Of a DNA stretch of 64,000 nucleotides, positions 9,463-18,324 are shown piece after piece. Source of the DNA: Ruminococcus sp. (GTDB taxonomy: Bacteria; Bacillota; Clostridia; Oscillospirales; Ruminococcaceae); assembly GCA_021201755.1 (NCBI GenBank), contig JAJQEI010000018.1:24358-88357 (forward strand), in the 5' to 3' direction. Each line of letters starts with the position of its first letter. Position 1 is the stretch's first letter. The translations under genes were made by a program, and so were the position numbers. The notes under the pieces were generated by a model that saw nothing but the letters and a program-made list of their open reading frames with translations, ran no database searches and was not told where the DNA came from.

Positions 9463-10214
9463 AGCGGCTGATTTGAAAATTTCTTCAAGAATGGAATCAA
9501 CATTCCCCCTAACGCATTTCCAACAATAACCATCAAGAAGTAGAGCAATGCCCGTGACACATTAGGACACCCTGCTAGGAAATAATAGAAAATATCTGCG
9601 ACACAGTGGTTAAATCCAGACAGAATGAATACCATAATTGGCATCACCACCAAAAATAACCCACCCACAAAATTTCTCTTTGTCGCACAGCAACGATGCC
9701 CCTCCACCGCAGTAAACATCATCAAGCCACAGAAAAATGCAAGGATAAGACTGCTCAAAAGGCTATCGTCCAATTTCGTTTGCATAGATGCTTGTGCCCG
9801 ATCTACGAGTGTCACGTCCAAACCAGAAACAGTGGCGTTCTGTGCAAACCGAGTCAAATAAATCAACCCTGCTGTCACCGCAGCCCCTACTGCATTCGCC
9901 AACAATGTAAAGAATGTCTCGCCGATATAAGCCTTATCTCGATTGACGATGTATCCAACCTTTCCTGTGTACAGTCCATAGCGAAACTGAATAATGGAAA
10001 ACAAGCCCAATGAGAATAAAAACGCACCCAAATAACGATTCTCACAAGATAAGTTGACAATACCGCCAACACCAATCATCAAACCGGACAGCATACCATC
10101 TACCCAAAAAGAGAGCCATCGATTTTTTTGCTCTGTGGACTCTGCCTTTTTCTCTTTCTCTTGTACATTTGGTTCCGCCAAATTTTGATCTGTTTTTTCA
10201 GATAATTCATTCAT
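9459..10214 (-). CDS. Formate/nitrite transporter (FNT) family protein
   Basis: Membrane channel of the FocA/NirC family with about six hydrophobic helices. Support comes from the pseudo-repeat layout, the SGFNHCVADIFYYFLAG segment, which matches the conserved region around the FNT central histidine, and the late GNALGGMLIPF helix. Members move formate, nitrite, lactate or hydrosulfide, and the substrate cannot be told here. The N-terminus is a charged cytosolic tail. I use the ATG at 10214, which has GGGAG 9 bases upstream and overlaps the preceding stop by 8 bases; longer forms reach 10268. It is coupled to crcB. Confidence 0.85.
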   Translation of the reverse strand: MNELSEKTDQNLAEPNVQEKEKKAESTEQKNRWLSFWVDGMLSGLMIGVGGIVNLSCENRYLGAFLFSLGLFSIIQFRYGLYTGKVGYIVNRDKAYIGETFFTLLANAVGAAVTAGLIYLTRFAQNATVSGLDVTLVDRAQASMQTKLDDSLLSSLILAFFCGLMMFTAVEGHRCCATKRNFVGGLFLVVMPIMVFILSGFNHCVADIFYYFLAGCPNVSRALLYFLMVIVGNALGGMLIPFLKKFSNQPL

Positions 10215-10554
10215 ATCCATTTTCTCCCAACACATTATTCTTTTGAAAATAGTCTGACGGCGAAGCACCGTTTATAGAAATTATTTCCAATTTGTCCTGT
10301 AAATCCAGCAACAAGAAGCCGCCATCAATGGCAGCACCGCTGCAAAACGCAAACATAGACGGATAAGATTCTTCACAGAAAAAGAACGGTTCACGTCCAT
10401 TCTTCGGATTTACGCCCACTGTATAAACTTCGTCACCATAGCGAAATACAATACACAAGGCATCCCTGCGGCTTTTTCTCATCAATGCAATCACGTCTGC
10501 CGCTGATATGCATACACTTTCACGCTGTTCGTTTTCATTCGATTGCATTTTCAT
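10207..10554 (-). CDS. Hypothetical protein, first gene of the FNT-crcB run
   Basis: A 115-residue soluble protein I do not recognise. It is mixed alpha/beta with VIALMRKSRRDALCIVFRYGDEVYTVG in its first half and no signal peptide or membrane segment. AGAGGTG precedes the ATG. Its stop overlaps the start of the FNT gene, so it is expressed with that transporter, and a role linked to transport is possible but unproven. Confidence 0.7.
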   Translation of the reverse strand: MKMQSNENEQRESVCISAADVIALMRKSRRDALCIVFRYGDEVYTVGVNPKNGREPFFFCEESYPSMFAFCSGAAIDGGFLLLDLQDKLEIISINGASPSDYFQKNNVLGENGYE

Positions 10555-10572
10555 TCATCAACACCTCTTTTC

Positions 10573-10612
10573 AAAAAACAAGCGGCAAGTGGTTTCCACC
10601 TCTTACCGCTTG
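10573..10612 (-). terminator. Intrinsic terminator after the zinc-ribbon gene
   Basis: Long hairpin (caagcgg to ccgcttg, 10579-10612) followed on the minus strand by six T. It separates the zinc-ribbon gene from the FNT run. Confidence 0.88.
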
Positions 10613-10645
10613 CAAAGAACGACTTTTTTTACACCGAGCAATTGC

Positions 10646-11002
10646 TTATTCAGCTGCTTCGACTAGCTTCGAACCGCACTTTCCACAAAATTCAAAGGTA
10701 TACTTTTCATCAAACCGTGCGCCGCATTGCTTACATACCCGAATTCCTTTCAGAGAAATCAAATCTCCTTGCATACTGGCGATACGACGCTTTCGGTCGT
10801 CAATATCTGCGCATAATTCCAATTCTGCTTTATGATCTCCATTGGGGTCCTCATAAAACCGTTTGCCGATTTCCATTTTGAGTTCTTGAATCCGTTCTTT
10901 TTCGTAGGCAATTTTTTTCTTCAAGTTACTCGACTCAGCGGCACTTTTCGATGCATCTGAAACGGACTTGCTCGCCTGTCCTACCTTGTCAAAAATTTTC
11001 AT
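10646..11002 (-). CDS. Small coiled-coil zinc-ribbon protein
   Basis: A 118-residue protein with an N-terminal helical, Lys/Glu-rich region (about 10-75, likely coiled coil) and a C-terminal zinc ribbon, CKQCGARFDEKYTFEFCGKCG. This type is common in Clostridia and has no assigned function. I start at the ATG at 11002 (MKIFDKVGQASK) because AGGAG lies 13 bases upstream; the frame stays open to 11086 without a better site. A strong terminator follows. Confidence 0.8.
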   Translation of the reverse strand: MKIFDKVGQASKSVSDASKSAAESSNLKKKIAYEKERIQELKMEIGKRFYEDPNGDHKAELELCADIDDRKRRIASMQGDLISLKGIRVCKQCGARFDEKYTFEFCGKCGSKLVEAAE

Positions 11003-11141
11003 ATTTGAATTCGTCTCCTGTTCATACAAATATTGAAAGGACATTCTTTTGATTTCAACGTCCCTTCGACCTATTTTATTATACAAGATTCACAAAAAAT
11101 TGTCAAGAGGGAAACGCAATTTTTTTGCTTTTCTTCCAAAT

Positions 11142-12587
11142 TTAATCCCTAGACGGCTCAATTGCCGAAAAACGAATCCGCACTTTCGATAGTTCACGTA
11201 AAATAGTGTCACTGTGATAAAGACCGTCCGGCTTTGACAAATCATTTTCTCCGGTTGCAGGCGGTGCAAAGATTTTTAGCGTCAAATCCGCTGCGCCCTT
11301 CAAAGGCTTTTCAAAAAATGCACCCATCAGATCGACCATTTTCGTCTGTGGAGCTTTATAGAACCACTTTCCGTTTAACTCCAGCATGAGATTACTATCT
11401 TCCTCAAATACCGCCTCACAAAATATCGGATTCTTTTCAAAGTGCAGTGGAATCGCTACGCCCTCCGCATCTTCGGAGTTGCTCCAACGCAGGTTCAGCG
11501 GCAATGTCACCTCACCAGCTTGGCGTGTGATTTCCGGCGAGAACCAATCCCGATGAATAATCTCCTTATAGGTTTGCACCACCGGCTGTTCAAATCCGGT
11601 ATCCGGATTATTCGGATTTTCAATTTCTAAGCCCAGTCTGCCTTGATCACGGAACTGATAGAAAGTGAAGCCGGAGAACCACGTTGCTTGCTTTTGTTCC
11701 ACCATATCGCAGAACATTTTCACCATTTCCGCCTGCTCATATGCGCCGGTAACGTCGCCATCTGCATTAAACTCTGCCATAGTCATCGGTTTTGGCGTAC
11801 CACCATTCAAATAACGAAACCGCTCAAAGCTGCGCTTTGTCATTTCAAACGTATCCGCTACGCTGCCACGACTGTGGCTATTTCCGCCCGATTCTGCCAC
11901 GTCATAAGGCCAGCCCCAATGCAGCGACATATATTTGTCCACAGACCAAATATCTGCCGCCGGAATTGTCTGTGCAAATTCCTTTTCCATCTCCATCTCC
12001 ATTTCTTCCTTGTCCAAGCTCTCAATACCGCCAATGCAGATGACCGTCTGCACATTCGGTGCCTGTTCCTTGATGATACGAGAAGCACGGACAAAGAAAT
12101 CTGCCACCTCTTGATAGGTACAGCGTTTATTAAACGAGAACCAGTTCCCCGTCGCCTCATGATTGATTCGCAAAAAAACTCTGCCAAAAGGACGCAAATC
12201 TCGCCCGATTGCTGCAAGCTGTTCGTCCGAAACATGGGGATCAATGGTCATAGTCAGGTTGACATCTTGTCCATGCTGGCGAATTTCACGCATATACTGA
12301 AATGGTTCGCCGTCGGTATTTCCTTCTAATCCGCCCTTATAGGTGAAATAGTCGTCATAGGGGAAATCCCACGCAAAGCGAACATCAGGATTCGCATGTA
12401 CGACGCTTGCTCTCCCCGGCCAGCCCTCGTCCAGCGGATAATAGCAATACATCAAGCTTATGCTCCGATGAGGACGCCCCAATTTTTCCAAAATATAATC
12501 CTGATTGACATAAGCACCTCGTTCGCTTCCGTCTCCCAAATCTACTGCACATTTTGCTTTACCCATGTGAATACGGTATGCTTCCAT
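11142..12587 (-). CDS. Intracellular clan GH-A-like glycoside hydrolase (possibly GH26-like)
   Basis: A 481-residue protein with no signal peptide. The core looks like a TIM-barrel glycosidase: FGRVFLRINHEATGNWFSF resembles the acid/base region (Arg...His-Glu) of GH26 mannanases, and PMTMAEFNADGD about 120 residues later fits the strand carrying the nucleophile Glu. The last 130 residues look like a beta-sandwich (ELNGKWFYKAPQTKMVDL). Family GH26 is a reading of motifs only; another clan A family is possible. The cytosolic location suggests it acts on imported oligosaccharides. It is a monocistronic gene with AAGGGAG before the ATG and a near-perfect promoter. Confidence 0.65.
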   Translation of the reverse strand: MEAYRIHMGKAKCAVDLGDGSERGAYVNQDYILEKLGRPHRSISLMYCYYPLDEGWPGRASVVHANPDVRFAWDFPYDDYFTYKGGLEGNTDGEPFQYMREIRQHGQDVNLTMTIDPHVSDEQLAAIGRDLRPFGRVFLRINHEATGNWFSFNKRCTYQEVADFFVRASRIIKEQAPNVQTVICIGGIESLDKEEMEMEMEKEFAQTIPAADIWSVDKYMSLHWGWPYDVAESGGNSHSRGSVADTFEMTKRSFERFRYLNGGTPKPMTMAEFNADGDVTGAYEQAEMVKMFCDMVEQKQATWFSGFTFYQFRDQGRLGLEIENPNNPDTGFEQPVVQTYKEIIHRDWFSPEITRQAGEVTLPLNLRWSNSEDAEGVAIPLHFEKNPIFCEAVFEEDSNLMLELNGKWFYKAPQTKMVDLMGAFFEKPLKGAADLTLKIFAPPATGENDLSKPDGLYHSDTILRELSKVRIRFSAIEPSRD

Positions 12588-12651
12588 AAGAATAACTCCC
12601 TTTTATAAATTTGTAGACAGTTCACGTCCACACCTGTTTGTTATATCTTAT

Positions 12652-12680
12652 ATTATATCGAATGATTTGTATTGTGTCAA
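12652..12680 (-). promoter_or_regulatory. Sigma-A promoter of the GH-A-like glycosidase
   Basis: Minus strand TTGACA (12675-12680), 17-base spacer, TATAAT (12652-12657). Confidence 0.9.
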
Positions 12681-12727
12681 GAAAAATTCTCAATTTTATA
12701 CATCAAAATGGATTTAGCGGTACAAAT

Positions 12728-12763
12728 AAAAAAATCGCTGCACCCAATTTCAAGGTGCAGCGA
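12728..12763 (-). terminator. Terminator of the Gld-like ABC operon
   Basis: Stem tcgctgcacc/ggtgcagcga (12735-12744 with 12754-12763) followed on the minus strand by seven T. It closes the operon running from 18150. Confidence 0.92.
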
Positions 12764-12784
12764 CTTTACTGTGTAAATAAACAC

Positions 12785-13102
12785 TTAAGATACTTTCTTG
12801 TCGGACTTTTTCTCATCGCCCATTTCAGTACGCTTCAACCATATGTGTGCCAAATCTACGGCTTCGTATAGATTGCTGCGTTCCGATTTCTTGACGATGG
12901 CTTTCACTGGATTTGTCTCATGGGTTTTCATTTGATAGACATTCACCTTATCGGCAATCTCCATCCCGTCTTCCAACTTTACTTGATGTTTAATTTCCAA
13001 CATCACAACAAATGGTTCAGACATATAGCCATAATAAATTTGGCAACCCTTTCGTACCAGTGGATACCCTCGATACATAAAAAATTCTTGATTTTGACTC
13101 AT
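12785..13102 (-). CDS. Hypothetical protein, last gene of the Gld-like operon
   Basis: A 105-residue protein I do not recognise. It has a beta-rich N-terminal half (MYRGYPLVRKGCQIYYGYM) and a basic, helical C-terminus, with no signal peptide or membrane segment. GGAGGGAT precedes the ATG. It lies 43 bases after the DUF4340 gene and before the operon terminator, so it is probably co-transcribed with the transporter. Confidence 0.75.
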   Translation of the reverse strand: MSQNQEFFMYRGYPLVRKGCQIYYGYMSEPFVVMLEIKHQVKLEDGMEIADKVNVYQMKTHETNPVKAIVKKSERSNLYEAVDLAHIWLKRTEMGDEKKSDKKVS

Positions 13103-13145
13103 ATCATCCCTCCATTCCTGTTTTCATCAAATCTGCTCCACTGAA

Positions 13146-14633
13146 TCAACTCCAGTTAGAGGAGAAATCTTCATTTGTATTGTTATATTTTTCCATATTG
13201 CTCTGCAATGTGGTTAAGTATGACTTACGACAAGTATATGCTGCCTGTCCATCTACTGTAATCAAACAGGTATAATCATCCAATGCATAAAATACCAAGT
13301 CTCGACTGAATGAACCGTCTTGGGTTTCCACATAAATTTCCGCTAGAAGATCTCCTTCCGGCTCAGATGTAAAATCGATGGTTTCCGCCGTGGTATTTAA
13401 TAGGAATGCATAGAACTGCCGATAGCGTTCTGTATCAGTAGTTTCCCCATTCAAGGTGACCACAGTATCTTCATCATCTGTGCCCTCAGCCGAAAAAGTG
13501 AAAGTATCACCGTCAGTAATCGTTACGTTCAAGGTTCCTACATTCCAAACATACGTTGCAAGTACAAGCTTAGATGCGACATCCGTCGGTTCTACCGTCG
13601 CCCAGATCATATTGTCCCCAGTAACTCGATAAATCACGTCCACGCCCTCTAAATAAGCATAATAATAAGTCGATGTAGCTGCTGTTTCTTCATCCGTTTC
13701 TGTCACCGGCTCACTAAACAACAATACATATGTGTTTCCGTCATTACAATCCATGGTAACGACGCCATAGGGATCAGCTAAACCATATTCCTCCATTTCT
13801 TCATCAGTTGGAACAGGTACTGCCACAGATTCCGCTATCAAGCCGAACATACCCGTAACATAATCCGTTGAACGATCCGGGCTCAAATATGCCGGAACAG
13901 GAGAAGTCATTACGTGTGTAGCAACCATACCGCCGGTGTAGTCTTCGTCATCTGCCGTTTCGTCATAATCCAATTCAAAAATGTAATCCAAGTCACTGCG
14001 TTCAACAGTCAAATAGTTGACCGTCGGATAATCGTCTTCATCCGGTTCCTCCAAAATCGTTGTGCTGACAAAATCAACCGCAGCATTTTGGAAGTTGGAC
14101 AAATAGGAAGAAGATACCAGATAAGCTATATCATCATCCTCTTCGGCAAAATATGTGTAACTGCCCCCAGAAGCAGTATTCCCCACACGGAACGAATAGC
14201 TTGTGCCATCTTCAAAATGCAATGTCACATGAGCAGCAGTATCGTCATCCAAGCCGAATTTTTCTAAATCCGTACATTCCTCTTCCACAATCTGATTTGC
14301 TGTCATGGATGCCGTATTGTTCGGCAGCGTGTACAGCGTCGAAAGATAAGTCAAATCTTCCCAACCGGCAATGGCAAAGGTTGCATTTGTTTCATCATCC
14401 CCCTCGGTCACCCGCACGACTTCATAGCTATCGTTTGCATTGGTGACATCAATAGAAGTCACGTTATAGGTTTCCTGTTCGGTCAAGGTGATTTCTTCTG
14501 TACTGCTTTCCTCCGCTACATCTACGGAAGTGTCATCATCGCTGGAATCTGTTGCCAACAAAGCAGCCGTCACGCCACCCAATGCTACAACCAGTACCAG
14601 ACCGCCGACAATTCCCAGCGTTTTTTTCCGCAT
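13146..14633 (-). CDS. DUF4340 domain membrane-anchored protein
   Basis: A 495-residue protein with one N-terminal membrane anchor (TLGIVGGLVLVVALGGVTAALL), a short acidic Ser/Thr stretch and a long acidic extracytoplasmic beta-rich region. Length, the repeated DDxxYLVSSSYLSNF-like strands and its place after a GldG-type gene match DUF4340. In other bacteria DUF4340 genes accompany the same ABC cluster; the function is unknown. AGAGGAGG lies before the ATG, 22 bases after gldG. Confidence 0.85.
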   Translation of the reverse strand: MRKKTLGIVGGLVLVVALGGVTAALLATDSSDDDTSVDVAEESSTEEITLTEQETYNVTSIDVTNANDSYEVVRVTEGDDETNATFAIAGWEDLTYLSTLYTLPNNTASMTANQIVEEECTDLEKFGLDDDTAAHVTLHFEDGTSYSFRVGNTASGGSYTYFAEEDDDIAYLVSSSYLSNFQNAAVDFVSTTILEEPDEDDYPTVNYLTVERSDLDYIFELDYDETADDEDYTGGMVATHVMTSPVPAYLSPDRSTDYVTGMFGLIAESVAVPVPTDEEMEEYGLADPYGVVTMDCNDGNTYVLLFSEPVTETDEETAATSTYYYAYLEGVDVIYRVTGDNMIWATVEPTDVASKLVLATYVWNVGTLNVTITDGDTFTFSAEGTDDEDTVVTLNGETTDTERYRQFYAFLLNTTAETIDFTSEPEGDLLAEIYVETQDGSFSRDLVFYALDDYTCLITVDGQAAYTCRKSYLTTLQSNMEKYNNTNEDFSSNWS

Positions 14634-14655
14634 AACAGGTTTCCTCCTCTCGACT

Positions 14656-16332
14656 TTAACGATTGCGTCTGCGAATGGCTACAACAATGCCGATTGCTAC
14701 AATGATCAATGGGATAATCCAAATAACAATCCATTTAATGACATTCAATATGCTGTCTGATACGGAAATCGAGGTTGTACTCAGATCCTTTGTGGCAATG
14801 ACAATGTTATCCTCCTTGCCGCAAATCGAATTTAACAATCCCACGAAATATTCTGCATTGTTATAGGATGCATCCTGCATCAAGTAATAATCCAATAAAG
14901 ACATAGAACCCAGCACAATGACATCACTTTCGATAAAGTCGCTTCCGGTGGACTGCTGGTCACGACAGAGTACCATAACTGCATTGCTGCTCCGTTCTGC
15001 AGTGCTGGCGTCAAATTCGCTCGTCGTTTCATCGTCAGAAGAAGTCTCCGTCGTATCCGTTGCCACGTCCGTATCCGAATCGCTGTCATCACTCTCACTC
15101 GTTGTCGCACTCAACGGATAGCGATAGGATGTCTCTGATGTCGTCAACAAATTCGTCACCGTTCTGCCGTTGTTCGAGGTGATTTCATCAATCGGTTTTG
15201 CCAACGGTGCAAGGATCGGCAGACTCGTATTATCGAGATTTCCATTATAGTCCTCGTCGTCCGTCACGCTGACAATGGGGAAGCTGCCGCTTCCGGCAAC
15301 AATAGACGCCGTCTGCATATTCGAACTTTCATCTTGCACAATGCTATCATCAATCGAAACGTTCCATTCTTTCAAAAATGCGTCCAGATTTGGTGTGTCG
15401 CCTTGTGTATAATCTGCAATATAAATCAACTGCTTTCCAAGATTTCCATTGTTATAAAGGAAATCTGTCAGCTTTTCTACTGCATCCTGTGTCAGATCGC
15501 TCGTAGGAGCCGGCAATAGAACAATATCATAATCGTCCGTACTCAGATCATCTGTCACCATGTCAATTTCCACAATGTCATAGCCATTTTCTTCCAATAG
15601 TGACTCTGCGGATGCAATCGCATAATAGTTTGCATTTGTCGCACTATAGATATAGTCACCGTTAGTACTTGCAATCACTGCCACCGTTTTCGGGTTGGCA
15701 TCCGTAACATTCATAATGGCGTTGGTCAAAACATACTCGCCCTTGAATTCTGTGAGGCAATCTTCCATAGAGCCATAGCCATAATAATAGTAATACTGAT
15801 ATGCCTCTTCATCGATTTCAAATAAATCCGTCAGGGAGTAAACTTTGATTCTTGAGCCATTGGTAACAATTACCTGATTCGAACTGATGTCACCGGAATA
15901 TAATTCTTGATATTTCGCTAGAATATCCGGATCACTGGTGGTATCAAAATAGGTAACGGAGATATGATCCGAATAGCCTGCATAACGGTTGATTGTTTCC
16001 GAAATCATCTTATTATAACTATCCGTCTGAAATTCGCTTTCTTCCGTTGAAACGGCAATTTCCACATCTGTTTCCAGATTTTTGATATATTCTATCGTCT
16101 CGTCACTAATTTCATAGACATTTGAAGTCGTCAAATCCAGCGTCAGTCCTGGGAAACGTTCGCCTAACTGTGTAACAATCACGTTCACCAGCACCACTAC
16201 CACGACAAAAATTACCGTAATCGTTGTTGCAACACTGCCATATTTTAATTTCTTTCGCCGTTTCAACTTGTTCTGTCTTTTTTCCTCCGGCGTCAAATCG
16301 CCGGTTTTTTTCTTTTTGGTTTCTTGATTCAT
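14656..16332 (-). CDS. GldG-like ABC transporter auxiliary protein
   Basis: A 558-residue protein with a highly basic N-terminus, a membrane helix (about 35-55), a large extracytoplasmic domain of the GldG/ABC-auxiliary type (LTLDLTTSNVYEISDETIEYIKNL, then VEIAVSTEE), an acidic Ser/Thr/Asp linker and a C-terminal membrane helix (WIVIWIIPLIIVAIGIVVAI) followed by basic residues. This family binds an ABC-2 permease; the name comes from gliding motility in Bacteroidota and does not imply gliding here. AAGGAGGGA lies upstream and the start is 15 bases beyond the permease stop. Confidence 0.88.
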   Translation of the reverse strand: MNQETKKKKTGDLTPEEKRQNKLKRRKKLKYGSVATTITVIFVVVVVLVNVIVTQLGERFPGLTLDLTTSNVYEISDETIEYIKNLETDVEIAVSTEESEFQTDSYNKMISETINRYAGYSDHISVTYFDTTSDPDILAKYQELYSGDISSNQVIVTNGSRIKVYSLTDLFEIDEEAYQYYYYYGYGSMEDCLTEFKGEYVLTNAIMNVTDANPKTVAVIASTNGDYIYSATNANYYAIASAESLLEENGYDIVEIDMVTDDLSTDDYDIVLLPAPTSDLTQDAVEKLTDFLYNNGNLGKQLIYIADYTQGDTPNLDAFLKEWNVSIDDSIVQDESSNMQTASIVAGSGSFPIVSVTDDEDYNGNLDNTSLPILAPLAKPIDEITSNNGRTVTNLLTTSETSYRYPLSATTSESDDSDSDTDVATDTTETSSDDETTSEFDASTAERSSNAVMVLCRDQQSTGSDFIESDVIVLGSMSLLDYYLMQDASYNNAEYFVGLLNSICGKEDNIVIATKDLSTTSISVSDSILNVIKWIVIWIIPLIIVAIGIVVAIRRRNR

Positions 16333-16347
16333 GCGATTTGTCCCTCC

Positions 16348-17055
16348 TTAACTCCAACGCCGTCTCTCATAGACACGGACGGTAAAGAAATTGAAAAGCA
16401 CCGCCGTGCTAATGTAGAAAAGCACACTGGCTGGGTCAAACAGACCCACTGTGAATTCGTAATATCTTGTGTAGAAGGACAATGCATTGAGAACGTCCGG
16501 CAAAATCGGTATGCTGCTCAGGTATGTAGCAAAAACATCTAGCATATACAAAACCAACAATACAATGATACCCAGAACTGCTGCGACTACCTGATTTTCC
16601 GTCAGAGAAGAAATGAAAATCGTGACCGCAATAAATGCTGCGCCGACCAAGAACAGTGCCAGAACATTTGCAATTACAATGCCCCAAGTAACGGTACCGA
16701 AAAAGCTTAAAATCACGGCATATACCAACAAAATTGTAATGCCGATGGTGTACATGGTCAGTGCGGCAAAATACTTTCCCATAACAATTCCGCCGATAGA
16801 AACCGGTGACGTCAAAAGTCCCTGCTCTGTCTTTTGCTTTTTCTCTTCACTGAACAGCCGCATGGTCAAAATCGGAATTAAAATAACAATAATTAAAAAC
16901 AAACTTGTAAATGTACTGGACATATCCGTCGTCGCAGAATAGAGAGACCCCGAATAAAAGAAATATCCAGACGTCAGATAAAACACTGCCAAGAAAACAT
17001 AGGCAATACTGGAAGAGAAAAACGCTCCCATTTCACGTCGATAAATTGCACCCAT
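16348..17055 (-). CDS. ABC-2 type permease (GldF-like)
   Basis: A 235-residue membrane protein with six hydrophobic segments. It starts AIYRREMGAFFSSSIAYVFLAVF and contains RLFSEEKKQKTEQGLLTSPV, a cytosolic loop typical of ABC-2 permeases. It should pair with the ATPase immediately upstream; the start codon abuts the ATPase stop, and GAGAGG lies inside the ATPase coding end. The substrate is not known. Confidence 0.9.
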   Translation of the reverse strand: MGAIYRREMGAFFSSSIAYVFLAVFYLTSGYFFYSGSLYSATTDMSSTFTSLFLIIVILIPILTMRLFSEEKKQKTEQGLLTSPVSIGGIVMGKYFAALTMYTIGITILLVYAVILSFFGTVTWGIVIANVLALFLVGAAFIAVTIFISSLTENQVVAAVLGIIVLLVLYMLDVFATYLSSIPILPDVLNALSFYTRYYEFTVGLFDPASVLFYISTAVLFNFFTVRVYERRRWS

Positions 17056-18150
17056 TTAAGCATCCTCTCCTTTCTCTGCTTCGGTTTCCTCCGATTGTGT
17101 TTCTTCCGACTCTACCTGTTCCGCTTTCTCTTTCGATTTCGAGCGGAGAGAAACACGAGGCTTCTGTTTTTCGTCTATATCCAAAGTCTTGTCGTTTGCC
17201 GACTTCGTACGATTGACGGCTTCGCCCATTGTGATTTTCAAGAAAACATCCTCCAGCGTCATTTCGCCTTGTTCCATTCTATAAATTGCCCAACCGTTTT
17301 CCTGTACCGCCTTATTGAGTGCGGGACGAATATCGGCGTCCATTGCTTGTTCAATCTCATATTCGTAAACACCCGGCTCCCGTTCCATATCAGCTCGTAC
17401 ACGTTCTACACCGTCCATCTCTCGAATGATACGAACAACATCAGTTTTATTGCCTGCAATACGAACCGTCAGGCGATTGGAACCAGAAACAGATTTCGAC
17501 AAATTATCAATGGTATCGTTTGCCACGATTTGTCCATGATCAATGATAACCACCCGATCGCAAACTTCTTGTACTTCCGTCAAAATATGCGAGGAAAGAA
17601 TAACCGTGTGTTTCTTTCCCAATTTCTTCACCAGCGTGCGAATCTCCAGAATCTGCTTTGGGTCAAGTCCAACTGTCGGTTCGTCCAGAATCAGAATCGG
17701 CGGATTTCCAATCAACGCCGATGCCAATCCTACACGTTGGCGATAACCTTTCGACAAATGCTTAATAATTCGATTCGAAACATCCGTGATTTTACAAAGT
17801 CCGTACACATCCTTCAAATGTGATTTTCGTGGCAGTCGACATTTTTTCAAATCATAGACGAAATTCAAATAACCGATTACGGTCATATCCAAATAGAGCG
17901 GCGGCAATTCCGGCAAATAACCAATTTGTGCTTTGGCTTTGATTGGCTCCTCGAGAATATCAATGCCGTTAATCAGTGCCTGTCCAGAGGAAGAACTGAT
18001 ATAGCCGGTAAGCATATTCATCGTAGTAGACTTTCCGGCACCGTTCGGTCCCAAAAGTCCCAAAATCTCGCCGTCCTCGACAGTAAAGCTTATATCCTGC
18101 ACCGCCGGGTAATCGCCGTAGAATTTGGTCAGGTTTTTGACTTCAATCAT
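17056..18150 (-). CDS. ABC transporter ATP-binding protein (GldA-like)
   Basis: Energises the permease downstream. The P-loop is GLLGPNGAGKSTT, the signature motif is LSKGYRQRVGLASAL, Walker B is ILILDEPTVGLDP and the switch His is in ILSSHI. After the nucleotide-binding domain (about 1-230) comes a regulatory region and a basic/acidic tail rich in Glu. I use the ATG at 18150 (MIEVKNLTKFYG), preceded by AAGGAGG at 12 bases; TTG at 18159 is the alternative. It is the first gene of a five-gene operon (ATPase, permease, GldG-like, DUF4340, small unknown). Confidence 0.92.
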   Translation of the reverse strand: MIEVKNLTKFYGDYPAVQDISFTVEDGEILGLLGPNGAGKSTTMNMLTGYISSSSGQALINGIDILEEPIKAKAQIGYLPELPPLYLDMTVIGYLNFVYDLKKCRLPRKSHLKDVYGLCKITDVSNRIIKHLSKGYRQRVGLASALIGNPPILILDEPTVGLDPKQILEIRTLVKKLGKKHTVILSSHILTEVQEVCDRVVIIDHGQIVANDTIDNLSKSVSGSNRLTVRIAGNKTDVVRIIREMDGVERVRADMEREPGVYEYEIEQAMDADIRPALNKAVQENGWAIYRMEQGEMTLEDVFLKITMGEAVNRTKSANDKTLDIDEKQKPRVSLRSKSKEKAEQVESEETQSEETEAEKGEDA

Positions 18151-18324
18151 CTTATGCAATGACCTCCTTTATATTTGCAGTTCCATGTCCCATCAGGCGT
18201 TCCAACTGCTTTTTTCGAAATACAAAAGATATTGTAGCAATTCATTGTGATAGATGCGTGACAATCGAACGAAAGATATTCCAGCTTAAGGTTCGCTTAA
18301 GGTTTTTTTCGTATTCTTGGACTC

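Noticed and set aside
12785..18150. Gliding motility locus
   Set aside because: Only the ABC subset is present; none of the other gliding or type IX secretion genes are seen.
18281..18310. Inverted cttaag repeats followed by a T-run
   Set aside because: The T-run is on the plus strand while gltX and the ABC operon are on the minus strand, so it is not their terminator.
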